Assembly (NCBI GenBank): GCA_950295325.1
Contig: OX485808.1
Span: forward strand, 27,918,527 to 27,982,526
DNA length: 64,000 nucleotides
Reading direction: 5' to 3'
DNA from: Polytrichum commune
Lineage: Eukaryota; Streptophyta; Polytrichopsida; Polytrichales; Polytrichaceae
The first letter of the stretch is position 1, and every line of letters begins with the position of its first letter. The position numbers and the translations under genes are program-made. This document shows positions 10,410-22,997 of this stretch, in pieces. The notes under the pieces were generated by a model. That model had not been told where the DNA came from. It saw only the letters and a list, made by a program, of their open reading frames with translations, and did not search any database.

Positions 10410-13400
10410 CTCTTGCTTATCTTCATTGCCCGGTTTCTATATTCAAGCATGACAAGGATGAAGAATGGTTCACTGTGCCTTCTGTGGACCCATCTTGATT
10501 TCACTGTGAATTGTAGGTGGCTAAAATCATGACGACATAGGACAACCCTCAATACTTACATTATTGAGCCCACACACTTTTGGAAGAATGCACGAAATGG
10601 ATGAATACTAACTACTACATTCATCCGTGACCTTCCAAATAGAAATGGCTCCGATGTTGAAGACTCGCAATTTAAGAAGTGGATTCATCACAATCTAAAC
10701 CCATTCACACTACCGGTACACGATCCGGGGGAGAAGTTTGGGCATAATCGGTCGAGATCCGAGTGTTTCCAAGTCCAACCGGTTACATGTTGTGATCTTG
10801 TGGTTTCTCTTTTAAAATCCAAGGTATATTCTCATAGATTCCTCTTAAACGATCGGTAAGTGGACTTCCACCGGTTATTTCTCGAACTAAATATGATAGT
10901 TGATAGTATGTTTGGGCTTGTTCATAAATTGTATTATGTTGTGTTGTGTTGGTTGAATTTCTAGTGGAAGTTTTTTTTTGTGTGTTTTAAGATGCCTTAG
11001 AGAATCAGAGCGGCGGCTTGTGCAGAAGCACTAGAACACACTCAAATGTTGTGCACAATTGCTCTTATTCTTCTACTTTATGATAGTTTGCATGTGTTGT
11101 GGAAATTGTCAAGAGTGTTGTGCTTGCACATTTAAGAATCTGGTGGAGTCTTGTACATGTGAAAAGGATCTTCTTACTTCAACCTTTCAAAGTAATATGT
11201 GTTGGTGATGTGTCCCTCTGTGTGTTTTTCTTTTCAAAAATATCTACGAGGCGGGTCCGCTCTATTGATAGAACGCTCAAATAAAGAATGGGAAGCAAGG
11301 ACATTCACATCGTTTTGTGATAAAGGGATTGTTGGATATGAAGAATATATCCACAAACATATATAGGTACTTACCTATTAGGAAGACATCATTGTACGTA
11401 TGGTACAATGTAATTTGGTTAATCTTTGGGCCTTATGTGGTCACTCATCTTAATTGGACACCTAATCTTTTAGCCATATATATAGCAAGGCTTGCAAGTG
11501 AGATAGGACATAATTCAAAAGATGCATGTTACAATTAGATGAGACTAACCATCTAGCATTTAGAGGTGCAATTTTTTTTTCTTCTTATGGTGTGGTAGGT
11601 GGAAAACTCTTCAAATCCGATCAAATGCTCTGAATATAGTGCCCACAATAGGGCCATCCACTGTATGTGTACCCAACTTACAAGGGCTGGGACGAACCAA
11701 TTCATACACTAGTTTCTTGAAGGCAAGAGTTTAGGAGCTTTTGGCAAAACAACCCAAACACTGGTTCCTTGGAGACAAGGGTTTAAGCATCTACCAAAGA
11801 ACAAGTGTATGGGTTGATTCGCCCAAATCAGGGTTTAGGCATCCAACAAGAAACGAGTGTAGGGGTTGGTTCGCCCAAATCAACTTAAAAGTAGAAATTC
11901 ATTATATGGACTTTGTCGGCCCGTGTATGGTGCCATGAATGAGGGCCAGATATTTGGTCTCACTTGGGGCCTGCCTAAGCTAAGCCTGCTCCTTTTGGAG
12001 AGGTAGTTCTGCATGGAAGATGAAAGTAACAAAAACATTCACAAAATTCTAACTACGTGATTGCAGACTTCAAGGAAATGATGGTTGTAGGGTCAACCTG
12101 CATGGCGTTATCAGAATTTCTTTTTGAAGAAAAAAAATAACAACATCAGTGGTACACCCTAACTTCCTTAATGTCACTCCTTCTCTTATATCCCGAAACC
12201 CTAGTGAATGGATGTTCTTAGTTTAAATTTCCCTCCATTTTGTCAAATTTCCCTCAGATATATCATTGGTTTTGACATTAAAGTAATCCACCAAGGAACA
12301 CGTATCATGTTGTCATTATTGTAATGTTGATTTTGTGTTATTTCATAATGTCACATGTTACAATGATTCTTTATTATCATGTATCCATGTTAACACTACA
12401 CACCTCCTTCGTATCAAGTGCACTTTGGTTGCCATAAGCGTGATACTAGGGAGGTGAGAGTCTATCACAACCTCGTTGCCATAAAGTAAGTGGGTCTTAA
12501 ATGGACACTTTTCTCTTAACAGTCTACACCCACTTCTTGTAGGATACAAAACGCACGATTGATGTGAGATGATGAAATCATGCCCATAGCCACTCTCCTC
12601 ATCTAAAATAGTTAATGAATGTTGAGTATGTAGTCCAATCTCTTTTCAACACACATGTTTTTGGCGTCCATTCTTAAAGCCACACCCAATCATTTAGAAC
12701 ACCCAAATATAAGTGTCCATTTAAGTTGAGGCACCAAATTAGACACACCAGCCTTAGTTCATGTCATGGGCTCTAATACATGTAAGTTTTATGATCAAGC
12801 CTTTGGAAGTGATGGACAATTTCAAGACAAATTTTTTAAGAATAAAAGAATATGAGACATATGGACGACTGAAAATTCATGAAACAATCTTAACTTTACA
12901 TAAATGTCCTACATACAGTTTGGCCACAGACAATAATGCCCTCCTTACTTAGCTTGCACCCAGGGGTGGGGGTACCATGCTAGACTACGTTCCTTAATAA
13001 GACCCATGTATTTGAGTGGTGTGTGGTCAGGGATGCATCAAGAACAAATACCCAAAAAATATGTGTCTAAGAGAACCATGACTAAGTGTTCAAAATATGA
13101 TAACCGACCTTAAACTCAGCAACCAAGATAGATGAGGGGACCTCCTATATGACTGTTTTACTGAGCACAAGAACCTTCGCTTTCATAATGCATATCATAC
13201 TCATACGAGCTCCAAAAATCACGAGGAAAATGGTTACGACCTTGATTTGAATATGCTAACCATCTCATACTAATCGTGTGTTTCAAATCCCATGAGAAAG
13301 CGGGCTACATAGTTTGGGAAGAGTAGGCATCTACGTTAGGGTTTGTGGGCCATGGAAGTTCACAATAAGTTACAAGCATGTACATACATAAGTACCTGGT

Positions 13401-14463
13401 GATGCCTTCACGAGAAGTGCCTGCCTGCCTATGGTCTCTATCACAGAGAAGAGTACACTTGCTACTAAGGCCAGTTGCAGGGCCTGACAAGAAGGGGAGG
13501 GCCACCCAGTTCCAACTGAGTCTCTCTCTCTCTCTCTCTTAATTCTTAGGGCCACTTCACACCAGTGATCGGGGAGATTTTTGGGCATAATTGGTTGAGA
13601 TCCTAGTGTTTGCAAATCCAAAAGGTTACATGTTGACATCTTTCAGTGTTCCTTTATTAAATTGGGGTATATTCTATACATTCCTCTAAAATGATCGGTA
13701 ATTCTCCTGCAGCCTTGAACTTCAATTGGTGATTCCTCAAACTCAACCGGCTCATTTGTGACTAAGTGCCGGTTCTCCCCGATCACTGCTTCACACACGA
13801 GGCTGAAGGCCCTTGACCATGGCAATGTAAGAGCTCTCATTGGTCGAAAACGCGGGTACCGTCCAAGTTCACTTCACACTAGTAGGTGAAGGCCTAAAGC
13901 CCAAAGAAAAGTCCGTGGATGAAAAGTCTACATGGAGTACTACATGGTAGGTTGTGGATAAGGGTGCATGGTCGACCGAAATTTGTGTCAGGCTCACCTC
14001 CAAGAGGTGGACTTGATGCAAAGTCCGGGAGACCATGAATTTTTTTATAGTTTTTTTCTTTTCCAACAAGACAAATTTCAGGACAGCCTGCATGACAAAA
14101 TCCAAAACAGATTCTAGGATGAGACAAACACCACTAAATGATTATATGAAACCAAATCCTCCCCTCTTTTTCCGCCAACAAAATATGCAATGGCCTCGCA
14201 ACATGGTTCATTCTCATTTTCACTATGCTTGAGGGCCCCATAAAATGGCTTTCCCAACACCCATGGTACGGTGTTTGGATGAGAGTCAAGGGTTCTCACC
14301 ATTACAAGGTCACGGCTCTTGGCTCAAGTGTGAAGTGGCCCTAAGTACTACGATATAAAGTCCGTCCGGTGATGTTAATTATGTAAGTTCAGCTTCCGTG
14401 CCACTCAAGACTGCTGCCAAGTCCTATCTGTCAACCTATTCAATCCCATGGGTTGACATATGC

Positions 14464-14464
<1 letters not shown>
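10410..14464. other. Gene-free repeat-rich stretch
   Basis: No supported gene. Visible structure: GTTTGGGCATAATCGGTCGA...AGTGTTTCCAA...GGTTACATGTTG (around 10737-10793) recurs at about 13580-13635, so these are two copies of one element. Imperfect 55-60-bp repeats lie at 11690-11885. A dispersed-family piece lies at about 11410-11535 and another, reversed, at about 12625-12770. A (TC)n run sits at about 13521-13540. CACTTCACAC(C/T)AGT(G/A) near 13554 and 13869, with CAAGTGTGAAGTGGCC near 14328, may mark inverted termini of an element of about 0.5-0.8 kb. Confidence 0.45.
11690..11885. repeat. Imperfect 55-60-bp tandem repeats
   Basis: Units contain a CACTGGTTCCTTGGAGACAA / AGGGTTTA(G/A)GCATC / ACAAGTGTATGGGTTG / TTCGCCCAAATCA pattern, repeated about three times with decay. 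An inverted related segment lies around 43270-43375 (AACCAACCAATACACTCGTA ... GATGCCTACACCCTTG). Confidence 0.55.

Positions 14465-14512
<48 letters not shown>
14465..14512 (+). repeat. (GA)n microsatellite
   Basis: An uninterrupted GA dinucleotide run of about 48 bp. A run this long is likely to be polymorphic. Confidence 0.95.
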
Positions 14513-14514
<2 letters not shown>

Positions 14515-15610
14515 CATTCATCCAACATTAAAGACCTGAGATGCCTAGAATACATCTGGTAGTTTATTATTCTTAGTTTGTTTGACATTTTAGTTTGAGA
14601 GACCATGTGGCTTGCAACAAGTAACAAGTAGAAACATACACAAATGCAGAGAAGACACTCACAAACCCAAGGAAGCAACACCCAAGCGAGGTGAAGCAAG
14701 CCACTGAGAATCACCACAACCACACTTCATATTGCCGAAGCAAAGAGCACTGAAGAGCACTGCATGGCAAAAACCCATATCTACAAACATAGTAGCAAAT
14801 CTACACACACAAACAAGATATCAACATAACGACAACATTAGGAGGCAACTGTGTCGTCCATTGCAAAAGGCACATCAAATTGTACCTTAATGTTATACAT
14901 TAATCTTCCTCCTACCCTTGCATACACACCTTGGCAACAAACATACAAAACTCTAGCCACATGCTTGGCAACAACACCACCCAAGAACCAACAACTTGGC
15001 TACCTCAACATGTCACCCACAACACACAAACCAAACACCAAAGACAGCCGAACCCCAACCCCAAAAACAACATCACCAACCTACCACATGACACTCCCCA
15101 TCTTTAAGCGCTCCGAATCCCTACCACCTAAACCAAAAACACACTCGCCAACACCACAAACATGCCAAAGTTAGTTTAGAAAGCTCAGAGAGTGCAAGAT
15201 AGCACGAGAAAACTCAAGGGCAATAGGTTGTGATCTTGAAGTTGCTGAAGCACAAGGAAGGTTATAGCCATGAGGAAGAATTAATTGAGAGAAACAATGC
15301 CTTGATAGGACTATTGAATGGACTATAGCCAAACATTTTGATTTCATCAAACTCAAAAATCCCCACATTCTCAAGCCCACCATTAAAATCTTATGAAATC
15401 AATTCACTAAAACTTAGTAAATTACCTTACGTACTTAATACTAAACAAACATAAACAACAATCATGGTAACACCGCCACCATAGAACTACCGTCACTAGA
15501 TGAACCTACCACCTGAAAGGATGGAAATACCTCTTAGTTTGCATCATGGTCATTCATGGTCTTACTAAGAATAATGGGATCACATTTTACGTAGGTGCAT
15601 AGAACACCCA
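14513..15610. other. Gene-free, A/C-rich stretch
   Basis: From about 14600 to 15170 the + strand is strongly A and C rich, with many CAACA/CACC words. A 107-aa frame there is low-complexity (T, P, K) and has no domain, so it is left out. The composition resembles retrotransposon leader DNA, but no LTR ends or primer-binding site were found. Confidence 0.4.
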
Positions 15611-15613
15611 CGT

Positions 15614-15650
15614 TTTTTTTTTTTTTTTTTTTGGGGGGGGGGGGGGGGAG
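15614..15650 (+). repeat. Poly-T followed by poly-G run
   Basis: About 19 T are followed by about 17 G. Lengths of such runs are unreliable in assemblies. Confidence 0.85.
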
Positions 15651-15714
15651 GGGGAGCGACCAATCAACTAAAACAATCGACCGGTCAACATATGTGGAGT
15701 GTTTTAATTGGTTC

Positions 15715-16121
15715 CACGGGGGGGTCACTCCATTGTCAAGTTGAACACCACGTGCGACCAAACAAAATCTTCTTTTGGTAAGTTGCACCACCAAAATGGG
15801 TCAAATTTTTATCAAATTTTTTTCATGAGTAGATATACACAGTACCTATGACATAGTTAAAAGTGGTAACTAAATTTGATGATTTGTTTTTTTCATAAAA
15901 CATACCGTTTCTAACTAGAATGACACAGAATTGAACTAAAACAATTACTAAAAAAAAGATGACGAAAAATTTCAAAAAATATATACAAAAGATACTATCA
16001 ATGGTTATGTATATGTAGAAAAAATATCATAAATTTTAAAATTATATATGGCATGTAATGTAGGGGTAGCAAACTTTGTCCGCATGTGATGTCAACTTGA
16101 CAATGAAGTGACCTCCCCGTG
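15715..16121. mobile_element. TIR MITE, copy 1 (407 bp)
   Basis: It starts CACGGGGGGGTCACTCCATT and ends with the inverted form AATGAAGTGACCTCCCCGTG. The TIR of about 35 bp continues with TGTCAAGTTG...CACCA / TGTCAACTTGACA. The internal part is AT-rich and non-coding. The immediate 8-bp flanks match in only 5 of 8 positions. A second copy lies inverted at 16934-17348. Confidence 0.75.
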
Positions 16122-16933
16122 ACTAGTCCATTTTTATCCTTTAGGTTTTGTTTTTACTTGCTCTTGTCTGAATGGATGACATGGTCCCTGTCACATTGCT
16201 AGACTGGATCGAGATTCGTCTCATCCAATTAGCAATTACATATCATGTAAATTTTCCTTTCAAGTATGTGAATCAAAATTGTGATGCTAAAGTTATAGGA
16301 GGTCAAAGTGAAGATTCTTTTTCTCTTTTAGTGATCAAACAAATCCTCCCAAATTGTGTTCACATATATTGAACCTAAAATGGAGTCTATATTATTGACA
16401 ATTAGTCCAATTTCGTCATAACATGTATTTCAATGTCTACTATCCATTCACTACCAACACATGAGTCCTACACAATCATCTGGCATCAGTGAAAGAATTA
16501 TGTTAGATTTGCATATTTTCTAGTGACATAAGACACATTTTCTCTAACATGAGACAATGGCCCAAGACTCATATGCTTCTAAACTTTACAAGTTTTGCTA
16601 TCCGAGTGTTGGTTTTTGAATGCATGTACCTTAGATAACCTTATGACGAGATGCCCTCTCATGTTTATCTTGTTCCTCAATGTGAATGGACCACATGGTA
16701 CATGTACTACATTTTGGGGACTTGTGAAAGCAAATGAATTCCGTAGAAGTGTACGGTCAACTTCCCTCTAGTTTTGAGGATTGCAATTTAGGGATTCTAT
16801 ACTTCAATTCTTAGCAATTGGATGTCAAAGTTGTAATTCTATTCCCCAAAGTACTTGAGAAACCCTATCTTCAATCCACACATCATTACCGATCAACTAC
16901 ATGATGGTCTCTTTCCAAAGAAAGAGGCTACGA
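16122..16933. other. Spacer between inverted MITE copies
   Basis: No gene is supported. A 66-aa frame (16172-16372) has no recognisable motif. The two MITE copies and this spacer form a stem-loop-like arrangement of about 1.6 kb. Confidence 0.4.
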
Positions 16934-17348
16934 CACGGGGAGGTCACCCCATTATCAAGTTGAACACCATGTACGAACAAAGTTTGCTAGACCCTTATAG
17001 ATAATTTTAAATTTTATGATATTTTTCTACATATACATAGCCATTGATAGTATCTTTTTAAAAAAAAAATTTTTTTAGTCATCTTCATTTTTGTAGTAAT
17101 TTGTTGAGTTCAATTATGCGTCATTCTAGTTAGAAACGGTATGTTTTATTATTTAAAAATTTTAAAAAATCATCAAATTTAGTTATCATTTTTTACTATG
17201 TAATAGGTACCGTGTATATCTACTCATGAAAAAAAATTGATAAAAAATTGACCCATTTTGGTGATGTTTTATGTAAAAAGTAGGATTTTTTACAAGTAAA
17301 GTGTTCGCATGTGGTTGTTCAACTATATAATGGAGTGACCTCCCTGTG
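16934..17348. mobile_element. TIR MITE, copy 2 (415 bp, inverted)
   Basis: It starts CACGGGGAGGTCACCCCATT and ends AATGGAGTGACCTCCCTGTG. Its interior is the reverse complement of copy 1; for example GTTAGAAACGGTATGTTTTA near 17128 matches TAAAACATACCGTTTCTAAC near 15896. The 8-bp flanks GGCTACGA (16926-16933) and GGTTACGA (17349-17356) differ at one base. This looks like an 8-bp target duplication, as in hAT elements. Confidence 0.75.
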
Positions 17349-17356
17349 GGTTACGA

Positions 17357-18106
17357 TTGAAAACTATGATACTTTACAGTGGCTTGTCAAAAAGTTCACA
17401 GCACACAACCTGGGCTGCTCCCCATACACGGGGAGTTGTAAAACTAAAGGAAAATTATTCTCATGTGATACATGGTCCCATGAAACGCACCCAAGGAGTT
17501 GTGTCATGTTATGTACCATGAACAATTCATGAAAGTAGTATCTCCCGCCCCACACACTTCAAATGCATTTAGTGTGAGTGGAGACAAGGGAACAATAATA
17601 TAAAACTACTACATGTCCCAACACAATAGATGTGAGGAGATGTGATGTTTAAGCAAGTAAAGATAGAATATCAAGCAAACATTGACCTCCAAAGAGACTT
17701 TAGAACTATTTTTGCATGAGGGATGTGCAAACACATACAAGAGAACTACCGCAATTTCATGTGAAGTCAACATACACCATATGCATTTAGAATACTACTC
17801 CATGCTACTCCACTTTATTGGTAGAAAATGCGAGGTTTTCCTTTCAAAATCTTTTGATTTATCGGTATGGAATTTCTCACTTGCATTATCGATTCTTACT
17901 ACAGATGAATTATTGAGCAACTTTTCAAAATGAATAAAATTCAATGAGAAGAGTATCAAATGAGTTAATCATTTTGGTAAGTGACAATTTTTTTATTTTT
18001 TTTCATTGCAAATTGATTGATTTTTTTAAGCATAACTCTAATGGATCACCTGTTTGTTGGTGGTAGTGTGACAACTTTGTGGTCCTATGCCCAAACAATG
18101 GACAAG
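17357..18106. other. Intergenic, no gene seen
   Basis: Only short unsupported frames are present. No splice-compatible exons or repeats stand out. Confidence 0.4.
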
Positions 18107-18109
18107 TAA

Positions 18110-18683
18110 GGGCCGGTTTACACCATGGACCATGAAGTCGGACCATGGAAGATGGTCTTTTTCTATGGTCCGATTTCATGGTCCAATTTCTTCAAAAATC
18201 AATTTACAAAGCCTTTGGGCCCCTCGCTAGGTGTAAAGCGAATGTGGACCAAGAGGAATGACCATGCACCAAAAAGTGAATGTGCTGATTTTTTTAATAT
18301 ATACCCAAAAAGGGTAGTTTTGAAAAGAAAAGAATTAAATTCAAGTTTGACCATTCTCTTGTCTTCTCTTGTCTTCATCTTTCTTTTCTCCCCCCCCCAA
18401 ACAAATTTATTAAAATTTTATCATAACAACATTTCTTGGGCATAGGCCCTTGCTTTTTCCTACTAGAGCATCTCTTTTGCCTCTCCCAACACAAAATCCG
18501 CTCGACCATGTCAGTGAATAATGTAGGCATTAAAATATGTCTTTTGAAGACCTTGAATGCCATGGTCACTTTGACATTTTTTCCTTGGTGTAAACTGAAA
18601 TGGTCCCAAGACGAGTTCAACAACCAATCACATATTTTAGAAGGCCTTGGGACAACTTCATGGTCCATGATGTAAACAAACCC
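18110..18683. mobile_element. Tourist/PIF-Harbinger-like MITE (574 bp)
   Basis: The element begins GGGCCGGTTTACACCATGGA and ends TCCATGATGTAAACAAACCC. The two ends are inverted copies over about 30 bp (core CATGGACCATGAAGT). TAA flanks both sides (18107-18109 and 18684-18686), which is the 3-bp target duplication of PIF/Harbinger elements. Frames inside start with MDHEV on both strands because they read through the TIR; they are not genes. Confidence 0.78.
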
Positions 18684-19665
18684 TAAGTTAGGTTACAAGT
18701 CTAACCCTTGTTTGATCCCTATGAGAAGTCCTTGAGAAGCTTTGCATCATGTAATTTTTTGAAGGAAAAATATATTTTATTAAGGTTGAAGGAGATACGT
18801 TATCACAGTTAAAAGGATTTGGAGGTACAATCTAGACTCCACCCTCACTAAGTGTTACCTCTTTATGTGTTGCAATGTCATAAGTGTTACATTTTTCATA
18901 CTCCCTTGAAAAATATATTTGTAAGTGTTATATGTTACTCTGCTATAAAAAAAAAACCCCCCTCTTTGTTAATTTACACTGTATAATTGCTATTTGCGCC
19001 AAAATCCATGAAACATATATTCTAACGATGTGAATTTATGACCACTACTCTAAGTGACAATGTTGGAAGGTGGAGCCAATGCAAAGAGTGGTGGAGAGTG
19101 AGCCTCACTAATTTGATTATCCATTTGATTTGCATGGAAGACTTTCATAGAGTGGTGAGGAGTTCTACTTTTAAGTGTCACAAAAATTTGGATACTTGAA
19201 AGTTTTTGTTTGTTGGGTAGTTGGTGTGTCTATCAATGTCTATTTCTTACCGTAGTTTCTCTTCTTATGACTTTCATTCTTGTGATATATTGCACATGTG
19301 TCAAGTGCTATTCACTGGGTTTGTTATGTACTCCAATTGAGTATTGCAAGTGCAAGTTACCACTAAAATATTTTGTAGGCCTTGATTTTTGTTGTAAGAT
19401 TGAGAAGGGTTGAGTGCCAATGTTTGGGTAGATTCAAAAACACCCCCTATTTCTTTTTGTAATTGTAGATAGACTCAATTAATCATCAATTAGAGCAAGG
19501 GACAATGAGTTTGTAGTGAAGCATATGTGCATTTCGAAGTTGAGTTTGATCTTCATCATCCTTATGTTCCAATTGAGGAAGTTCCATCTTGAATATACTT
19601 GATGCATCAAAGATATCTAAAATCATTGACGGTGATTTAGAAATTAGTGAAGTGGCGCATTACAT

Positions 19666-19730
19666 ATGATATTTAGTGTCACCAATTTTACTTGTCTTGC
19701 TCATGACTAATTGGTGACACTAAATATCAT
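19666..19730. repeat. Perfect 22-bp stem hairpin (foldback family)
   Basis: The arms at 19666-19687 and 19709-19730 are exact reverse complements (ATGATATTTAGTGTCACCAA and partner) around a 21-nt loop. Arm sequence matches the long inverted arms at 42461-42565 and 42897-43000, so this is a small member of the same family. Confidence 0.8.
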
Positions 19731-19856
19731 ATTTAGTGGAGTACAATGTTACAATGCCATAAGTGTTACAAAATTTATACTCCCGAGAGTGTAGCATGGG
19801 CCACTATTGGTACATGTTGACTAGAACTAAGATAACGGTAGTCTAGAATGAGTTTA

Positions 19857-20009
19857 AAGTAAAAGCATAGAGTTCATTATAGTTGAACTTTCTTTTTACT
19901 TAGGTTGAAGTAAAAGCATAGAGTTCATTATAATTGAACTTGCTTTTTACTTAGGTTGAAGTAAAAGCATAGAGTTCATTATAGTTGAACTTGCTTTTAC
20001 TTTAGTTAA
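19857..20009 (+). repeat. Three 51-bp tandem repeats, probably in the U3 of an LTR
   Basis: AAGTAAAAGCATAGAGTTCA starts at 19857, 19908 and 19959. The units differ by only a few bases. They lie about 30-180 bp upstream of a TATAAAGG box (about 20041) and the LTR end. Repeated U3 blocks are typical of LTR promoters and can act as enhancers. Confidence 0.8.
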
Positions 20010-20040
20010 ACTTAAGACAACCGGGCATGGTGGGAAGGTA

Positions 20041-20160
20041 TATAAAGGGCTCTTGCGCAAGGGTGAGGGGTCTTTATCTTATCTCGTGGTTGGGTGGTTC
20101 ATGCCAAAGTAATTTCCAACGAGAAATTAGAGCTTTTCGTTACATTTTGGTATCAGAGCC
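20041..20160 (+). mobile_element. LTR retrotransposon: 3' part of 5' LTR and primer-binding site
   Basis: A TATAAAGG box lies at about 20041. It is followed by a leader ending TTACA (20144), and then TGGTATCAGAGCC at 20148-20160. That last word is the classic plant primer-binding site complementary to the initiator methionine tRNA 3' end. The 5' boundary of the LTR was not found, and no matching second LTR is visible in the window. Confidence 0.78.
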
Positions 20161-20183
20161 ACGTTTTTAGTTTCAAGAGGAAG

Positions 20184-20558
20184 ATGGCATCTCTTAAGAC
20201 AAACGTTTTAGTATCTCCAGAGATGGAGAACACGTTAAAGAATAGCAAAACTATTCAAAATCTTATGCTTGAGGTAGAGGAATTGAAGAGGGCCAAGGAG
20301 CGCACGGAGGTGAAGTTGGCAATGTTAGAAACCAATATGGTGAAGGAGCCAATGAAATGCAAGCCAATAGATCCGGAGAAATTCAAAGAAGGAGGGCGAG
20401 TGCGCATCCAAGCTATGTTAGGTGTGATGGAGAACTACCTACATGTTGGTAACACCTCTCATGACTTTTGGGTAGATATTGCTCAAACCTATCTGGAGGT
20501 TAGAGTTGCGCAGAATTGGCAAAATACGATGAAAATTTACTTAGAGAAGGTAGACTAG
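20184..20558 (+). pseudogene. Truncated gag of LTR retrotransposon
   Basis: The frame starts 24 bp after the primer-binding site and encodes about 124 aa. There is a coiled-coil-like stretch (about residues 20-55, LMLEVEELKRAKERTEVKLA) and then KPIDPEKFKEGGRVRIQAML...MENYLHVGN, which resembles the gag capsid region of plant Gypsy/Copia elements. The frame stops early. No protease, reverse transcriptase or integrase is seen downstream, so the element is a decayed remnant. The position just after the PBS is the main support for gag. Confidence 0.65.
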
Positions 20559-22997
20559 TTTTGAACTCCTTATTGTGACATACAACATCATGTGTAGAGG
20601 TAGAAGAGTCTAGCACCACTTTACTAGGCATGTTCACACTTCACTATAGGAGAAGTCACAATATGTGTACCCGAGTGATATCAAAACAAGGAGGGAAATG
20701 CCACTTGGGGAACCCGTCACAATGCTTTCTTCTCCATAAATTATAGCAATTCCACATAAGACTTTTCACCCCATCCATCCACCTTTTAATGTGATAATTT
20801 TTGACACGGGAAGCTGAACTTAGGTTCAGTTTCAAACCCCGTAAATGTAAACTACACCGATGATTATCCCAATTAGAATGTGTTACTATTTGGGGTTACT
20901 CAATGTTATAGTGCCTTCTTCAAAAGTTCAATTTTTACTAACGAAAGTTCAATAGGTTGTTCAAACATTATAGAACATCAATGACTTTGCTTGGTGAATT
21001 ATTACATTCTTATTGAATAGTTACAGCACTACGTAACTCTGACTAGTAATACGCACTAATTTGGATAATCAATGCATTGTTTGTTTGGAGAAGGTAGTAC
21101 CAAGGTGACATCGATATTACGTTTTTTTTCTTTCCATTTTTCAATGCAAACACACTCTTAATCTCTTCCTTGTTCTTCTTGCCATTCTCATGTTTACTTG
21201 TCCCTCCACACCTATATTCCACCTTACTTTAGCAAGTGAATTTGGGTGTCCAAGTAGTTAAGAATACATGGCAAGGTTTGTAGTTAAGAATGGACCCCCG
21301 TACAAACATGCTTCACGATGAGATTGAACTACGTGCTCAAAATCTATCAAGTATTCTAAGTTCAATTGTTAACAAGATCGGGAAGATGTATGCAATCACT
21401 TCAAGAGAAAGACAAAGCTTTCATTTTGACCTCCCACAACAACTACAAATCAAATCCAATTCTGAAACTTGAATTGATAATTTGCACAATTCACAATTGT
21501 TGATTGGATGAGAGAATTTCCTTTGACACCGTGGTTAGAACAATATGTGGATTTGGGAGTGCCAAGAATAGGGTCTTAGACTGTAGGAGGTCACGATTCC
21601 ACACCTAAAACAACCAATTTAGGCTATCATGTAGCCACTTCCATTAAGATATGAAACATGCAATTAGTGCGAGATGAGTTTCAAATCCCCATTGTGCATG
21701 TAGCCATTCTCATTATTTTTAGAGCCCATATGAATTCTTACTCATTATAAAAGAAAACATTATGTGCTCATTAATTGGTCATAACCCCCCCCCCTAATAT
21801 GTTGACTATTGAACTTACAATAATTAACGTATTTTGAGCATGTAGTCCAGTCTCTTTTAACCACACATCTTTTGATGTTTGTTCTTAGATTCACATCGAA
21901 CCACACAACGCTCAAGTAAGGTAGAAAATGGAAAACGGTGAAAATAAGTTGATTCAGCTAGAAAGAGTGACTTGAAATTCGTCAAATGTTTTTCAAAGGT
22001 GGAGTAGAGGAAATGAAAAGGAATGCAAGTTGTTTCGTAATCTCATTTCTTATAATGGAACCCAAAAATGATCCCAAATTGTGTGAAACAAGCCCTATTC
22101 GACCAATCATTGCATCCGGCCTATCACTACATTTGGGCCACCGCTTTTACAATTAGCCATTTTGGTTCCACACAAGAATTACTCTACTCCTAGTCTAGTG
22201 TAAACAATCGCGGTCATTCACCGTTTTATATTTTTCTACCCTACATATGTCCACATTTTGGGGATGTTGAATTAACAATGATTGACCTTTCATGGTCATT
22301 TTTTCCTCTAACGAATAACTATATATAACTGGTGTTTGATTAGTTGTAGATTTAAAGATATGGACATCAAAAAGACACGTATTTATCGAACATTAGACTA
22401 CGTACTCAAAATATGTTTACCATTCAACATAGTGAACACAATTCGGGTAACCCTAATAAACATTTAATATCGACGAGAATCTTCACTTTGACAATGAATG
22501 AGATGTTCATTACGTATGGCTATGGTCACACAATGGAATCCGATATCGTCGTCCTACTAATTGCGGCCTTCCGAGAAGTGGGTGCATATTTTAAAGTGAC
22601 CCTTTAACACCTGCTTGCCCGCATTGCTTTCACGGTCGTTTGCTACGGCGATGGGCCCTGCAAAAGCACGGCCCACCTACACTTTATAATCAAATCAGCA
22701 AGTGCAAAAGGCTGGGCCGAAGGACCATGACATATCTTACTTATTACCAGCAAAAGAAGAAGAAGAAGAAGAAGCAGAAGCAGTAGCCTGACCTCTTCCC
22801 CTTCCCCAACACGGTCATAGGATAACAGATGTAGATGTACCGTACCCTATGACCGAGCTCCTCTCCCACGGTCAAGCGAGCCACCAAGGTCCAGCACAAA
22901 TCTCTCCGAGTCTCCTGCATGGGAATCACCATAACTGCAGGTGCCGGCGTCTCCGACATACATAAAAGCTACTTAATCTCAATACACACTCGGAGTA

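Noticed and set aside
14851-15174. 107-aa Thr/Pro/Lys-rich frame
   Set aside because: Low-complexity product of A/C-rich DNA with no motif.
15614-15650. Poly-T/poly-G as a functional structure (G-quadruplex)
   Set aside because: A plain homopolymer junction, likely slippage or assembly noise; no conservation argument available.
18125-18668. Two opposed frames both beginning MDHEV
   Set aside because: They read through the inverted termini of the Tourist-like MITE; the shared start is the TIR, not homology of genes.
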